The notes beneath the pieces were generated by a model. The model was not told where the DNA came from. It did no database searches and saw only the letters and a list, made by a program, of their open reading frames with translations. Of a stretch of 51,347 nt of DNA, positions 40,001 to 49,380 are shown piece by piece (positions within the stretch are counted from its first letter, which is position 1; each line of letters opens with the position of its first letter). This DNA is from Lysobacteraceae bacterium (GTDB lineage: Bacteria > Pseudomonadota > Gammaproteobacteria > Cardiobacteriales > Wohlfahrtiimonadaceae). The stretch spans positions 1 to 51,347 of the forward strand of contig JAAZCI010000064.1 in NCBI GenBank assembly GCA_012513365.1, in the 5' to 3' direction. A program made the position numbers and the translations under genes.

Positions 40001-40794
40001 TTGGATTTTTTAATCACTGGCTCATCGGATTGATCCATGATCTCATCGATTTCGAGTGGTTTTGTAGCAAGATCGTCCTTAATGGAAAAAGAGGTATCTT
40101 TCTCCATGAGATGTTTCACCGAATTGAGTTGTGGGCGATCGGGATCGTTGAGCATATTGCCGGTGAGACGCTCAATTAAGGCTAAAATTTTCCCGCCAAA
40201 ATAGTCGAGCCAATAAAGGGGCGAGCGACCGGAGGCAAGGGCAACACCAAGAACAGTGAGCGCAATTAAAAAGAGTTGGCTAAAGCGATAGACAATTAAT
40301 TTGCCATTATCGGCGCCTAATACTGCTTCAATCCACGAAAATGCGGTGACCACAAGCGAGCCAAAGAAGCTCCCGATAATACCGCCGCTATTGCTAGTGA
40401 GATCTAAGAGCCCTGCAAAGAAAAAGATAGTGATCAAAATCCCAATAAGGCGACGAATCACCGTGATAGCATCGCTCTTAAGGATTTTACCAAGATAGAT
40501 TAAATGGTACGCATAGACCCCTAAACAGAGCGGAATAAGCCATGCCGCTTTCCCTAAAATGGTGAGACTAATGTCGGCAAAGTAGGCGCCTTTTTTGCCG
40601 AGCAGATTATGCACATCGCTGTTTTGAAGCGCGCTTGTCCAAGCCGGATCTTCAGGATGATAGGAGTAAAGCGCTGCTGCGAGCGCGAGTGCGAAGAGTA
40701 AAACGATACCAAAGATAATGGTGCGGATCCCTTTTGTTAGGAGTCCGACAATATCAACTTTCTCTTTGTGGGGTTTTAAAATAGCTTGTTGCAC
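37021..40794 (-). CDS. ftsK: FtsK, DNA translocase
   Basis: Septal DNA pump that clears chromosomes and activates XerCD at dif. Four or five membrane segments in the first ~200 residues anchor it. A very long acidic, Pro/Ser/Thr-rich linker follows (about residues 240-750), including short repeats ([21 protein letters not shown]). The RecA-like motor has Walker [11 protein letters not shown] near residue 908 and Walker B in [10 protein letters not shown]. The C-terminal gamma winged helix ([18 protein letters not shown]) reads KOPS. The longest ORF starts at 40932, but that lies upstream of a strong promoter. GTG 40794 is therefore preferred, giving 1257 residues. Confidence 0.93.
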   Translation of the reverse strand: MQQAILKPHKEKVDIVGLLTKGIRTIIFGIVLLFALALAAALYSYHPEDPAWTSALQNSDVHNLLGKKGAYFADISLTILGKAAWLIPLCLGVYAYHLIYLGKILKSDAITVIRRLIGILITIFFFAGLLDLTSNSGGIIGSFFGSLVVTAFSWIEAVLGADNGKLIVYRFSQLFLIALTVLGVALASGRSPLYWLDYFGGKILALIERLTGNMLNDPDRPQLNSVKHLMEKDTSFSIKDDLATKPLEIDEIMDQSDEPVIKKSKGKARKTAPETTETTDSNAPFDPFADLKQEPQFSSESLSSEETSTTTPNETTKTDEPAPEVSRPTIGGVKASAHKEQTEKSSGTEHKIPAMAMLPKQKQPAQTMPEEVHEPSYEPPQDLPSIMQNHRHPGGTSSIIDEPDTTKTVLEINRWANDAPAPTQPVVSNSATTPVRSNADNQSHTPSANAPVSNFTATSNHSNPEHNPHLAYLESPDTQRFMNDFINGDSQGPTIEVIDEIPFSADGDIELDSAPKMRSLEDSFEFEAPDFDAPIEPAMSFETPAFETPAFSAEKLTPQIDESINESINKPIDESFNYTPHQSKPITPAFTLNLEEDEPEFSVDNSEPTILNLDDEPNFNREPSFDEEYASALAELDLPTEANESADEDDGDDFAPTFDDSAFNNAFGDDPFSEPSFNEPSLNVAPDNAPHFENEPTFDDEPDFEVPYSDPAPSPTRPQPVHVEGFAPPSQFDGFEVDPRSGMPIPKEKAKVYPMAGQLPSPDLLGDPPPHTTAYDDDELLDMAELIETQLKNFNVGVKVENIEPGPVITCFELDLAPGVKVAQINNLEKDIARLLSVTRVRVVDIIPGKPYVGLEIPNKNRETVYFKDGLTSEVYREATHPLTMILGKDTSGNHVVANLAKMPHLLVAGTTGSGKSVGINTMLLSLLYKARPEELRLILIDPKMLELSVYNEIPHLLAPVVTDMNESANALRWCVAEMERRYQLMSQLKVRNIAGYNKKVQDAIDAGQPLIDPTWNRQNEVSDYSLPPTLEPLPFIVIVIDEFADMMMLVGKKCEELIARLAQKARASGIHLILATQRPSVDVITGLIKANIPSRIAFQVSSRIDSRTILDQQGAETLLGHGDMLYLPPGLPQPIRIHGAFVDDHEVNRIVEFLKQTGPADYIEEILREPTEPIPGLSEEAAGVAAPDDSKDPLFDEAVKIVVESQRASISYVQRRLRVGYQRAARMIEEMESLGFISEDLGNGNRDILIKAFSDD

Positions 40795-40833
40795 GTTAGT
40801 TCTCGTACCTATAACAACAGGGTTAAAGATTAA

Positions 40834-40862
40834 ATAGTACCAAAAAAGCGCGATTCTGTTAA
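40834..40862 (-). promoter_or_regulatory. Putative ftsK promoter
   Basis: Read leftward: -35 TTAACA (40862-40857), a 17-base spacer, and -10 TACTAT (40839-40834). The -35 differs from consensus in one base. Transcription would start near 40827, upstream of GTG 40794 and downstream of the longer ORF start. Confidence 0.7.
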
Positions 40863-40903
40863 TGCTATCGCGTGAATAAACAAGGCTTAGCCCAGAAATA
40901 AGA

Positions 40904-40936
40904 ACGCTTGTGATCTCTATAAAAGACCACAAGCGC
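40904..40936 (-). terminator. Possible weak terminator after secDF
   Basis: CGCTTGTG (40905-40912) pairs with CACAAGCG (40928-40935) and can extend past a mismatch. Reading leftward only a broken T tract follows (TTCTTATTTC), so termination may be partial. Confidence 0.5.
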
Positions 40937-40973
40937 TCCTTAAATCATCGTTTTGTTTCCAAATGAGGCGAGG

Positions 40974-43835
40974 TTATGGATACCCTTCCTCATGAACGAT
41001 CGCTTCTTTGTCTACGACAGGCGGGAGGAGGTCCTCACGTTTTAAGCCTAAAATTAGCGCGCCGGCCGCGGCGATAAAGATTGACGAGTAGGTACCAACG
41101 ACGATACCGATCAACATAACAAGCGAGAAGGTCTCGATCGCCGAACCACCAAAGAGGTAGAGCGCGAGCACCGCTAAGGCGGTTGATACGGAGGTCATAA
41201 TGGTCCGCGATAAGGTCTGATTGATCGACATATTGACAATCTCAAACGGCGTTCCTGTGCGATGGGTGCGGAAGTTTTCACGGATTCGGTCTAAGACAAC
41301 CACCGTATCATTCACTGAGTATCCGATCACCGCTAAAATCGCCGCAAGTGAGGTAAGGTCAAACTCAAGCTTATCTTTAAAGAGTGAGAAGACCGCAACT
41401 ACAATCACTGTATCGTGTACCGTCGCGAGAATGGTTCCAAGTGCGAGTTTACGCTCAAATCGAACCCAGATGTAGATTAAGATTAAGCTCACCGCAATGA
41501 GGGAAGCGACAAATCCACCGGTCACAAGTTCACTACCGACTTTTGACCCAACAAAGCTGACGCGTCCAAGTTCAAAGGGATTATCGTCATTGTCGAGTGC
41601 TTTGATAATGGCATCACTAATGCGAGCAATATCCGCTTCAGCCGCGGCTTCAGTATCGATATTTTCAGGCGTTTTAATGCTGATAATCACTTCATTACTT
41701 GCGCCAAAGTGCTGAACGACGGCGGAATCAAATCCGGCTTCCGCTAATTGTTTACGAATGGTGTCGTTATCAACGGATTTCTCGTAAATTACGCCCACTT
41801 CGGTACCGCCAGTGAAATCAAGGCCAAAATTGAACTTGTTGCTCGCTGAAACGCTGATGCCTACAACGATTATCGCAATGCATGAAATCACCCAGAATTT
41901 GCAGAGTTTCATGAAGTTGTAGGTGGTGTCGCCACTTAAAATCGGCAGAAGTTCGCGGTGTCCAACGGAGAGACGTTTAATTTTACGGCCACCCCAGATG
42001 AGGTTGATGATCGCGCGGTTTAGATAAACAGCGGTAAAGACGGAAGTGATGATCCCGATTGAGAGCGTTACCGCGAAGCCTTTAATAGGGCCTGAGCCGA
42101 TATAGAAAAGCGCTAGCGCTGCGAAAAGGCTCGTTAAGTTTGCGTCCATAATGGTGGCAAATGCACGTCCGAATCCGCTATCGATCGCATTTTGTGGGCT
42201 CGTGCCTTTTTTGAGTTCTTCACGCACCCGTTCATTAATGAGAACGTTTGCGTCAACGCTCATTCCAAGGGATAAAACAATCCCCGCAATCCCCGGTAAG
42301 GTGAGGGTCGCTTGCAGTACAGAGAGTGCCGCTAAGATTAAAATTAAGTTTGCAAAGAGTGCTACGTCCGCAACGACACCAAAGGCGCGATAGCGGAATG
42401 CCATAAAGGCCATCACCATTAAAAGGGCATAGACCGCCGCTTTCATACCGCTGTCGATATTATCTTGTCCCGCGCTTGGGCCGACGGTGCGCTCTTCAAT
42501 TATATGAATGGGCGCTGCTAGTGCCCCTGAGTTTAGGGTAATGGCAAGGTTATTGGCTTCTTCGAGTGAACTTAAACCGGTGATGGTAAAGTTCGAGAAG
42601 AGTTGAGTTTGAATGGTGGCAACGTTGGCGATCTCTTTCGTGGTGGTCGCTTCTTTCGTCTCATTGCCATCGGCATCGATCACAGTATTGACAACGTTTT
42701 CCATAAAGAGGGTCGCCATCGGTTTGCCGACGTTTGCTTTTGTTGCAATACTGAATTTATCCGCACCTTTTGAATCAAGAGTGATATAGACAATCGCAGC
42801 GCCGACGGGGGATTCAGGATCGATCCCGGCGCTTGCTTTAACAATGGAGTCACCGGTTAATACCGCTTGACGTTTTAAGAGGTAAGGGTGGCCATCACGA
42901 GTGTAGTGAAGCTCAGTCCCAAGGGGCGCGCGTCCTGTGCGGGCTGCATCGAAGGCTTGCGTTGTTGAGCGCTCGTCCACCATGCGAAATTCTAATGTCG
43001 CAGTAGTACCTAAAATCTCTTTTGCGCGAGCGGTATCTTGAACGCCGGGAAGCTGTACCACGATTCGATTCGGGCCTTGTTGCTGAATTACCGGCTCAGC
43101 AACGCCAAGCTCGTTGACACGATTACGCAGGGTACGAATGTTTTGGGTGACGGTATTTTTGCGAATGGTGTTGATCTCATTATCGCCCATCACCACTTTA
43201 AGATTGTTGCCCTCTGAGCTAAAGCGAAGCTCTTGATAAGCGCCTTGTTTCGTTAAAAACTGGAAGGCTTGATTCATCGTGATATCGTTTTCAAAACTGA
43301 TCGTGATGGTATCGTCATCGTTTAAGGAAACGGCTTTAAAGCTGCGCTGTTCGTTCTCAAGGGAGGTGCGGATATTATCAGCATAACTCTCGGCAAGCTG
43401 GCTGATTAGGCCATCCATATCGATCTCAAGCAGGAAGTGAACCCCGCCGCGAAGGTCGAGCCCTAAATACATTGGTTGCAGACCAAGATTTGCGAGCCAA
43501 TCGGGCATGTCAGCAGCTAAGTTAAGTGCCGTTACATACTCTTTTTTAAGTTCTTTGGCGATTAAATCTTTGGCCTTGAGCTGATCTTCTGTGTTGTTAA
43601 AACGAACGAGAAGCTGCTGCTCTTGCGCGAAATCAATGCGTTTAGGATTAAGATTGTTGGTGGTGAGAACATGTTCGACGCGCGCTTTTAAAGGCTCATC
43701 GATCACTGTATCGCGCGTTGCTGAGACCTGAACTGAGGGGTCTTCCCCATATAAGTTCGGGAGCGCGAGAATCGTTGAAATGAGCAAAACGCCGAAAATC
43801 AGCAGATTTTTCCATAAAGGATAACGATTAAGCAT
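40974..43835 (-). CDS. secDF: SecDF, fused protein translocase subunit SecD-SecF
   Basis: Proton-driven accessory of the Sec translocon that pulls exported proteins out of the channel. One open frame of 953 residues contains both halves. SecD runs to about residue 620, with the first membrane helix at 10-28, GLDLRGGVHF at 125-134, the P1 periplasmic domain, and GMSVDANVLINERVREE at 524-540. SecF follows from about 635, with FGLDFTGGTE at 670 and the helix pair IGYSVNDTVVVLDRIRE. In E. coli and most gammaproteobacteria these are two genes; fusion is standard in Bacillus and scattered elsewhere. There is no stop or start between the halves. yajC precedes it as usual. The ATG 43835 lacks a clear Shine-Dalgarno. 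Confidence 0.93.
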   Translation of the reverse strand: MLNRYPLWKNLLIFGVLLISTILALPNLYGEDPSVQVSATRDTVIDEPLKARVEHVLTTNNLNPKRIDFAQEQQLLVRFNNTEDQLKAKDLIAKELKKEYVTALNLAADMPDWLANLGLQPMYLGLDLRGGVHFLLEIDMDGLISQLAESYADNIRTSLENEQRSFKAVSLNDDDTITISFENDITMNQAFQFLTKQGAYQELRFSSEGNNLKVVMGDNEINTIRKNTVTQNIRTLRNRVNELGVAEPVIQQQGPNRIVVQLPGVQDTARAKEILGTTATLEFRMVDERSTTQAFDAARTGRAPLGTELHYTRDGHPYLLKRQAVLTGDSIVKASAGIDPESPVGAAIVYITLDSKGADKFSIATKANVGKPMATLFMENVVNTVIDADGNETKEATTTKEIANVATIQTQLFSNFTITGLSSLEEANNLAITLNSGALAAPIHIIEERTVGPSAGQDNIDSGMKAAVYALLMVMAFMAFRYRAFGVVADVALFANLILILAALSVLQATLTLPGIAGIVLSLGMSVDANVLINERVREELKKGTSPQNAIDSGFGRAFATIMDANLTSLFAALALFYIGSGPIKGFAVTLSIGIITSVFTAVYLNRAIINLIWGGRKIKRLSVGHRELLPILSGDTTYNFMKLCKFWVISCIAIIVVGISVSASNKFNFGLDFTGGTEVGVIYEKSVDNDTIRKQLAEAGFDSAVVQHFGASNEVIISIKTPENIDTEAAAEADIARISDAIIKALDNDDNPFELGRVSFVGSKVGSELVTGGFVASLIAVSLILIYIWVRFERKLALGTILATVHDTVIVVAVFSLFKDKLEFDLTSLAAILAVIGYSVNDTVVVLDRIRENFRTHRTGTPFEIVNMSINQTLSRTIMTSVSTALAVLALYLFGGSAIETFSLVMLIGIVVGTYSSIFIAAAGALILGLKREDLLPPVVDKEAIVHEEGYP

Positions 43836-43884
43836 AATATTTTCGTCTTAGGTTAAAAAAATAAAAAATAGAAAGGGCTTAAAG

Positions 43885-43917
43885 CAAAGATCGATCTTGC
43901 GAGAAGATCGATCTTTG
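43885..43917 (-). other. 14-bp hairpin between yajC and secDF
   Basis: The arms CAAAGATCGATCTT (43885-43898) and AAGATCGATCTTTG (43904-43917) are perfect inverted repeats with a 5-base loop. Read leftward after yajC the hairpin is followed by a broken T stretch (CTTTAAG), so it may be a partial terminator or mRNA-stability element that sets the yajC:secDF ratio. Confidence 0.55.
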
Positions 43918-43926
43918 TGGACTCAA

Positions 43927-44277
43927 TTAGAGTTCGCCTTTCATTGTTCCGTTAGGAAGAAGGGCTACGATGCTTTGACGTTGTACACGTACCGCAACGT
44001 TGTTTGCAATTTCAATTTCAACGTAGTTTTCGCCAAATTGTTTAACGCGACCAACGATCCCTGAACCGAGCATAACCTCGTTACCGGGTTTGATCGATTC
44101 TAAGAGCGATTTATGCTCTTTCATGCGTTTGTTTTGTGGGCGAATGATGAAGAAATAGAAGATCAATACCATTGGTACGATCATGAAAAGGGTTTGCATC
44201 CATGGGTTTTGAACTTCCCCTGCTTGCGCAAAAGCAGGCGTCATTAAAAACGGAATTAATAATGCGATGCGTGACAT
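43927..44277 (-). CDS. yajC: YajC, Sec translocon accessory subunit
   Basis: Small single-span inner membrane protein that joins SecDF on the SecYEG channel. The first 19 residues look like a signal/anchor segment (LIPFLMTPAFAQAG), and the main membrane helix (about 28-48) ends in the hallmark FFIIRPQNKRMKEH. The soluble C-terminal part has KPGNEVMLGSGIVGRV. The length of 116 residues is usual. It precedes secDF by 91 bases; tgt and queA, often upstream in gammaproteobacteria, are replaced here by tkt. AGGGAGATCG stands just before ATG 44277. Confidence 0.95.
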   Translation of the reverse strand: MSRIALLIPFLMTPAFAQAGEVQNPWMQTLFMIVPMVLIFYFFIIRPQNKRMKEHKSLLESIKPGNEVMLGSGIVGRVKQFGENYVEIEIANNVAVRVQRQSIVALLPNGTMKGEL

Positions 44278-44298
44278 AAACGATCTCCCTGTTTAGAG

Positions 44299-44327
44299 TT
44301 TTTATAAAAATTAAAAATTTCAGTCAA
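44299..44327 (-). promoter_or_regulatory. Putative yajC promoter
   Basis: Read leftward: -35 TTGACT (44327-44322), five of six consensus bases, with a 17-base spacer to TAAAAA (44304-44299) or 15 bases to TATAAA. The AT-rich -10 side is ambiguous. It lies in the 310-base gap between tkt and yajC, which otherwise holds only the tkt terminator. Confidence 0.5.
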
Positions 44328-44504
44328 TAAGCGACCTATATTACCATTTATTATCTATCTTGCGTACGATAACTTGTAAAAATTCGTGGCTTTGAAGAGT
44401 AATGAGGGCAGGGTGCTCGTTTTCAAGATCAATCGGCTAAAAGATCTTGGGAATAGGCGATGTAGATCAATTTTTAATAAGATGTCGACAGAGTCGGTGA
44501 GGCA

Positions 44505-44542
44505 ATAAAAAAAGCAGAGCCCTAAAAAGGAAACTCTGCTTT
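44505..44542 (-). terminator. Rho-independent terminator of tkt
   Basis: CTCTGCTTT (44534-44542) pairs with AAAGCAGAG (44511-44519). Read leftward, TTTTTTT follows directly. It lies 46 bases after the tkt stop. Confidence 0.88.
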
Positions 44543-44587
44543 GTAATAAATCTGCTAAAAAGAGATCTATCTAAAGATCTACCAGTA

Positions 44588-46555
44588 TTAGCCGATCATG
44601 CTTGAAGCGATTTTCACCACGTTTTCTTTTGTGAAACCGAAGTGCTTGAAGAGATCGCCTGCAGGAGCCGATGCACCGAATTGATCAAGGCCGATCACTT
44701 TGTCTGCAAATTCATACCAGCCGCGCGTGGTGCCGGCTTCAATCGCAAGTACTTTACCATTGCCTAAAACGCTGGCTTTATACGCTTCATCTTGTGCACG
44801 GAAAAGCTCAACACAGGGCATTGATACGACGCGAACGCCTTCCATCTCAGCTGCGGCCTCCATTGCAAGCGCAACTTCTGAACCGGTTGCAATGATGGTG
44901 AGTTTCGCATTGTCTGCTTCTTTAAGCACATAACCGCCTTTAGTGATATTAGCGAGTGTGGCTTCAGAACGTTCTTGATGCGGTAATCCTTGGCGTGAAA
45001 GAGCAAAGAGCGATGGAGTCTCTTTTGCTTGAAGGGCATGTCCCCAAGCGGCCATCGTTTCAACGGCGTCACAGGGTCTCCAAACGTTTAAGTTTGGAAT
45101 GAGGCGAAGTGATTCAACGTGCTCGATCGGCTGATGGGTTGGGCCATCTTCACCAAGACCAATGGAATCGTGCGTCATCACGTAGATTACGCGTTGTCCC
45201 ATTAGGGCGCTCATGCGAATGGCGTTACGGGCGTAATCAGAGAAGACTAAGAAGGTCGCGCCGTAGGGGATAAATCCGCCATAAAGTGCAAGACCGTTTA
45301 AGATCGCCGACATACCAAATTCACGCACGCCAAAACGCACGTAATTCCCTTTGCCGCTTGCGATATCAAGGTCGACACTGCCTTTAAAGAAAGTGTTGTT
45401 TGATGGGGTTAAGTCCGCCGATCCACCCACGATTTCGGTTAATTCCATGCAAAGCGCATCAAGGGCTTTTTTACTTGCCGCGCGGGTTGCGACTTTTTCA
45501 GCAGCGTCATTGGCGCCTTTAAGCGCATTTTGGAAGGTTTCCGCAAAGTTTTCAGGAAGTGCGTTGTGTTGACGACGTAAGAAATCTTTGGCAAGTTCAG
45601 GATTTTCAGACTCATAGGAAGCAAAGAGTGCATTCCAGTTATTTTCAAGTTCTGCGCCCTTTTCAACGGCGTTCCACGCGCTATAGACCTCTGCAGGCAC
45701 TTCAAATGGACCGTGATTCCAGCCAAGTGAGGCTTTCGTTGCGGCGATTTCATCATCCCCTAACGGTGAGCCGTGCGTTGATTCAGAGCCCTCTTTATTC
45801 GGTGATCCTTTACCAATTAAGGTTTTACACATGATGATCGTCGGTTTGTCTGAGGATTTTGCGTTTGCAACGGCCGCTTCAAGCGCATCAAAACTATGGC
45901 CATCCACGTCTGCGATCACATTCCAGCCGTATGCTTCGAAACGTTTTGCGGTGTTGTCGGTAAACCAGCCGGTGATATCGCCATCGATTGAGATACCGTT
46001 ATCGTCATAAAATACGATCAATTTATTGAGTTTTAAGGTGCCCGCCAGGGAACAAACTTCATGCGAGATCCCTTCCATTAAACAGCCATCGCCTAAAAAT
46101 GCGTAGGTGTAATGGTCGATCAAGGTGTGTTTTTCAGTGTTGTATTTTGCCGCCATCATGCGCTCAGCAAGGGCAAATCCAACAGCGTTTCCGATGCCTT
46201 GTCCAAGTGGGCCGGTGGTGGTTTCGATCCCATCAATAAAGCCATATTCTGGGTGGCCTGCGGTTTTTGAACCGAGTTGGCGGAAGTTTTTAAGATCATC
46301 CACTGAAACATCGTAGCCGGTTAAATGGAGGAGCGAATAAAGAAGCATTGATGCGTGACCGTTTGAGAGAACAAAACGATCGCGGTTCGCAAATTTTGCA
46401 TTTTTAGGATTGTGATTGAGATGATTTTTCCATAAAACCGTCGCCATTTCGGCCATGCCCATTGGCGCGCCGGGGTGACCTGAGTTGGCTTTTTGAATAG
46501 CATCCATACTAAGTGCGCGGATTGCATTAGCACAGTGTTGATTGATCGAGACCAT
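44588..46555 (-). CDS. tkt: Transketolase
   Basis: Thiamine-diphosphate enzyme of the pentose phosphate pathway that moves two-carbon units between sugar phosphates. The ThDP motif lies in [14 protein letters not shown] through [10 protein letters not shown]. The N terminus has [23 protein letters not shown] (given here in part), and [21 protein letters not shown] is the transketolase signature 2 region. The length of 655 residues is standard. It stands alone with its own promoter and terminator. AAAGGTTAATT precedes ATG 46555. I do not separate TktA from TktB. Confidence 0.96.
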   Translation of the reverse strand: MVSINQHCANAIRALSMDAIQKANSGHPGAPMGMAEMATVLWKNHLNHNPKNAKFANRDRFVLSNGHASMLLYSLLHLTGYDVSVDDLKNFRQLGSKTAGHPEYGFIDGIETTTGPLGQGIGNAVGFALAERMMAAKYNTEKHTLIDHYTYAFLGDGCLMEGISHEVCSLAGTLKLNKLIVFYDDNGISIDGDITGWFTDNTAKRFEAYGWNVIADVDGHSFDALEAAVANAKSSDKPTIIMCKTLIGKGSPNKEGSESTHGSPLGDDEIAATKASLGWNHGPFEVPAEVYSAWNAVEKGAELENNWNALFASYESENPELAKDFLRRQHNALPENFAETFQNALKGANDAAEKVATRAASKKALDALCMELTEIVGGSADLTPSNNTFFKGSVDLDIASGKGNYVRFGVREFGMSAILNGLALYGGFIPYGATFLVFSDYARNAIRMSALMGQRVIYVMTHDSIGLGEDGPTHQPIEHVESLRLIPNLNVWRPCDAVETMAAWGHALQAKETPSLFALSRQGLPHQERSEATLANITKGGYVLKEADNAKLTIIATGSEVALAMEAAAEMEGVRVVSMPCVELFRAQDEAYKASVLGNGKVLAIEAGTTRGWYEFADKVIGLDQFGASAPAGDLFKHFGFTKENVVKIASSMIG

Positions 46556-46596
46556 AATTAACCTTTATTTAGAATAAACAATAATTCGACCTCCTG

Positions 46597-46625
46597 ATTA
46601 TAAACATTTACAGCGCGGATGCCTA
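46597..46625 (-). promoter_or_regulatory. Putative tkt promoter
   Basis: Read leftward: TAGGCA (46625-46620), a 17-base spacer, and a perfect TATAAT (46602-46597), about 42 bases before the tkt start. The same -35 hexamer and spacing occur before the small ORF at 31697. Confidence 0.6.
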
Positions 46626-46747
46626 CTTTCTCATGTGAAAGATCGTAAGTTTTGCCACAAAAAAGAGTGGAAGGGCACACAAAGCGGCGGTTCACCAAAA
46701 TCAGGATTTGTAAAGCGATTTTTTAGCGTAAAAAAAGTATTCGGTAG

Positions 46748-46776
46748 TCGAATTTAAAACACTTTTAGGCTATAAT
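46748..46776 (+). promoter_or_regulatory. Putative pyrG promoter
   Basis: A perfect -10 TATAAT is at 46771-46776; the -35 side (TCGAAT at 46748-46753, 17-base spacer) is weak. It leaves a leader of about 45 bases before ATG 46829 and overlaps the longer ORF start at 46775, which is therefore unlikely. Confidence 0.58.
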
Positions 46777-46828
46777 GATCACCCTTGAAGCCATTTATTA
46801 TTTCATCTATTTTTCAAGGAAAGCTTTC

Positions 46829-48439
46829 ATGACGCGTTTTATATTTGTCACGGGTGGTGTTGTATCATCTCTCGGTAAAGGAATCGCTGCGGCCTCGCTC
46901 GGCGCAATTTTAGAATCACGTGGCCTTAAGGTTACGATGATGAAGTTGGATCCTTACATCAATGTCGATCCAGGCATGATGAGTCCTTTCCAACACGGCG
47001 AAGTGTTTGTGACAGAAGATGGCGCGGAAACAGACCTCGACTTAGGTCACTATGAGCGCTTTATTCGTATGACCGCTTCACGCAAAAACAGTGTGAGTGC
47101 AGGACGTGTCTACAAAACCGTCATCGAACGTGAGCGTAACGGGGAATACCTCGGCAATACCGTTCAAGTGATCCCCCATATTACCGACGAAATCAAGCAT
47201 CGCATTACTTCTGTTGCAGAAGGGGCGGATGTGGCGATTATCGAAATTGGTGGAACCGTTGGGGATATCGCATCCCTGCCATTTTTAGAAGCGATCCGTC
47301 AGCTTAGAACCGAGCTTGGCGTGCGCAACTCACTCTTTATGCATTTAACGTTGGTGCCATACCTTCGCGCATCCGGTGAGATTAAAACTAAACCGACTCA
47401 ACATTCCGTTAAAGAGCTTCGCTCGATCGGGATTCAGCCAGATATTTTAGTTTGCCGTACTGAAGAGGCGCTCCCCCTTGATGAAAAACGCAAGATTGCG
47501 CTCTTTACCTCAGTGCCCAATGAAGCGGTTATCTCATGTGTGGATGCGGACTCAATCTATAAAATTCCTCTTCTTCTTCATGATCAAAAACTCGACGATA
47601 TTGTGCTCGATTTCTTCAATATGGAAGCGCCCCCAGCGGATCTTTCAGAATGGCAGAAAGTGATCGATAATATCGCCTCCGCGACTGAACGGGTAAACAT
47701 CATGCTCGTCGGTAAATACGTTGAGTTGACCGATACCTATAAATCAGTCAATGAAGCGCTTTTCCACGCAGGAATCAATACGCTTACCGATGTAAAAATC
47801 AATTATGTTGACGCGGTTGAGCTTGAAGAGATGGATGAAGCGGCGCTTAACGCACGCTTTAAAGATATGCACGCGGTGATCGTTCCGGGCGGCTTTGGTG
47901 AGCGCGGGATTGAGGGCAAAATTCGTGCAATTACCTATGCTCGTGAGCACAATATTCCCTTCTTTGGGATTTGCTTAGGGATGCAATTGGCGGTAGTTGA
48001 GTATGCGCGCAATGTGTTAAAACTTAAAAATGCGAACTCGACCGAAGTCTTCGGGGATACCGATTATCCAGTGATTGAACTGCTTGCGATGAAAGATGTG
48101 GCGGGTGAATTAAAAGGGGAAATGTACCTTGGTTCGCGCGATATCAAATTAAAAGAGGGCTCAAAAGCGGCTGATATCTACGGTAAAACAGACATTACTG
48201 AGCGTCACCGTCACCGTTATGGCTTTAACAATCAATTTAAAGATCAATTTAACGACGGGGAATTTATGATTTCCGGTGTTACTGGCGAAAATAATTTTGC
48301 CGAATTTGTTGAGCTTAACAGTCACCCATGGTTTGTGGCAACGCAGGCGCATCCTGAGTTTAAATCAAACCCACGGGATGCTCATCCTCTCTTTGTCGCG
48401 TTTGTGAAAGCGGCGCTTGAGTATAAACATCAAAAATAA
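46829..48439 (+). CDS. pyrG: PyrG, CTP synthase
   Basis: Makes CTP from UTP with ATP and glutamine. The synthetase half begins with [18 protein letters not shown], the P-loop region. The glutaminase half has the nucleophile Cys382 in FFGICLGMQ and the His-Glu pair in HPEF near the C terminus. ATG 46829 was chosen: CAAGGAAAG lies just before it, and the result (536 residues) begins [10 protein letters not shown] as in the family (E. coli 545). The longer ORF start at 46775 sits on the promoter. eno, the frequent downstream neighbour, is absent. Confidence 0.97.
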   Translation: MTRFIFVTGGVVSSLGKGIAAASLGAILESRGLKVTMMKLDPYINVDPGMMSPFQHGEVFVTEDGAETDLDLGHYERFIRMTASRKNSVSAGRVYKTVIERERNGEYLGNTVQVIPHITDEIKHRITSVAEGADVAIIEIGGTVGDIASLPFLEAIRQLRTELGVRNSLFMHLTLVPYLRASGEIKTKPTQHSVKELRSIGIQPDILVCRTEEALPLDEKRKIALFTSVPNEAVISCVDADSIYKIPLLLHDQKLDDIVLDFFNMEAPPADLSEWQKVIDNIASATERVNIMLVGKYVELTDTYKSVNEALFHAGINTLTDVKINYVDAVELEEMDEAALNARFKDMHAVIVPGGFGERGIEGKIRAITYAREHNIPFFGICLGMQLAVVEYARNVLKLKNANSTEVFGDTDYPVIELLAMKDVAGELKGEMYLGSRDIKLKEGSKAADIYGKTDITERHRHRYGFNNQFKDQFNDGEFMISGVTGENNFAEFVELNSHPWFVATQAHPEFKSNPRDAHPLFVAFVKAALEYKHQK

Positions 48440-48470
48440 TTGAGCGTTGCAATAATGCTTGATTTATATT

Positions 48471-48481
48471 GAATCGATTCG
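48471..48481. repeat. Second copy of the GAATCGATTCG palindromic core
   Basis: An 11-mer identical to the core of the palindrome at 20974-20997. It lies just before the pyrG terminator. The flanks differ, so it is a short shared core and not a long repeat. Confidence 0.3.
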
Positions 48482-48518
48482 CCGTGAAGCTTGTTACACT
48501 TGAGCTTCACGGTTTTTT
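48482..48518 (+). terminator. Rho-independent terminator of pyrG
   Basis: CCGTGAAGCT (48482-48491) pairs with AGCTTCACGG (48503-48512), followed by TTTTTT (48513-48518). Confidence 0.9.
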
Positions 48519-48549
48519 ATTGCATTAAATAAATGAGGAGAGAATCAAC

Positions 48550-49380
48550 ATGTGGCGCAAATTGAGCGTACTTTTGGTGGGATCTGTATTAGCAGGCTGC
48601 GTGACAACGGATGGCGCATCTGAAAAAGAAATGAAAGCCGGTAAAGTGCAAGTAGATGATGCGAAAGCGCTAGAAGCGGCAGCAAAAGCCCATCTTGAAT
48701 CGTGGCAATTTTTAGGTGAAAAGCCAAGTTTTTGGCGCGGAACTCTGTCTGGGCGATCCTTTAATCTTCAGGCGGTTGGGGTGAGTGAAAGTCGTAGTGT
48801 TAATTGGAAGATCCGCACTGAGGGCGAGCGTAAGATCTTTACCACGGCGCGGGGCGATTTAACACTCACCTTTACCAAGGGCGCGTGTGAGGCGGAAGGG
48901 CAGCAATATCCCTATACGGCGGTGATTGAAACGCGTCAATTAACTCATAAAGGGTGTGCAATTGATCTTAGTAGTGGAGCTGCGCCTGAAGCGGTGAAAA
49001 CGCCGGAAGCGGACTTAGCCATTGGTTCGATTGATCACAGTACGCCGATCGATCCGGTGCAAAAAGCAAAAGCGAGCGCAAAAGCTGCGGCACCAACCTC
49101 TATCGATGCTACCAATATGAATTGGCAATTTGCCGGTGAAGGGCGTGAGGCGTGGAGCGCGACCATTCGTGGGCGTCAGTTCCAATTTAGCAGTATGGCA
49201 GCGTCAGAGAGTCGCCGAATGGGGTGGAGCGTTGAGGGCGGAAATCGTCTGCGCGCATCAACGGGGGATGTGGTGATCGATCTCACTAAAACCCGCTGCA
49301 GTGCTAATGGTGAGAACTATCCTTATACGGTGGTGCTCAGCATGAACGGATCACGTTATCAAGGATGTGGGAAACAGTAA
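48550..49380 (+). CDS. Lipoprotein with two tandem COG3650-like domains
   Basis: Probable outer membrane or periplasmic lipoprotein of 276 residues. The signal peptide ends in the lipobox LAGC (Cys17). Two similar domains of about 85 residues follow, roughly 53-144 and 191-276. Matching pieces are WQFLGEKPSFWRGTLSGRSF and WQFAGEGREAWSATIRGRQF, SESRSVNWKI and SESRRMGWSV, and finally QQYPYTAV versus ENYPYTVV. Each copy has two Cys around the YPYT motif (GACEAEG...HKGCA; TRCSANG...YQGCG), which suggests one disulfide per domain. The fold resembles uncharacterised COG3650 proteins; function unknown. GAGGAGAG precedes ATG. trmL starts on its stop codon. Confidence 0.8.
   Translation: MWRKLSVLLVGSVLAGCVTTDGASEKEMKAGKVQVDDAKALEAAAKAHLESWQFLGEKPSFWRGTLSGRSFNLQAVGVSESRSVNWKIRTEGERKIFTTARGDLTLTFTKGACEAEGQQYPYTAVIETRQLTHKGCAIDLSSGAAPEAVKTPEADLAIGSIDHSTPIDPVQKAKASAKAAAPTSIDATNMNWQFAGEGREAWSATIRGRQFQFSSMAASESRRMGWSVEGGNRLRASTGDVVIDLTKTRCSANGENYPYTVVLSMNGSRYQGCGKQ

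Noticed and set aside
40795-40932. Longer FtsK N terminus beginning at 40932
   Set aside because: A near-consensus promoter lies at 40834-40862, downstream of that start, and the extra residues do not resemble FtsK.
46578-46594. AGGAGG followed by a 7-codon TTG reading frame upstream of tkt, like a leader peptide
   Set aside because: The AGGAGG lies within about ten bases of the -10 box, so it would be at or before the 5' end of the transcript; TTG is a poor start.
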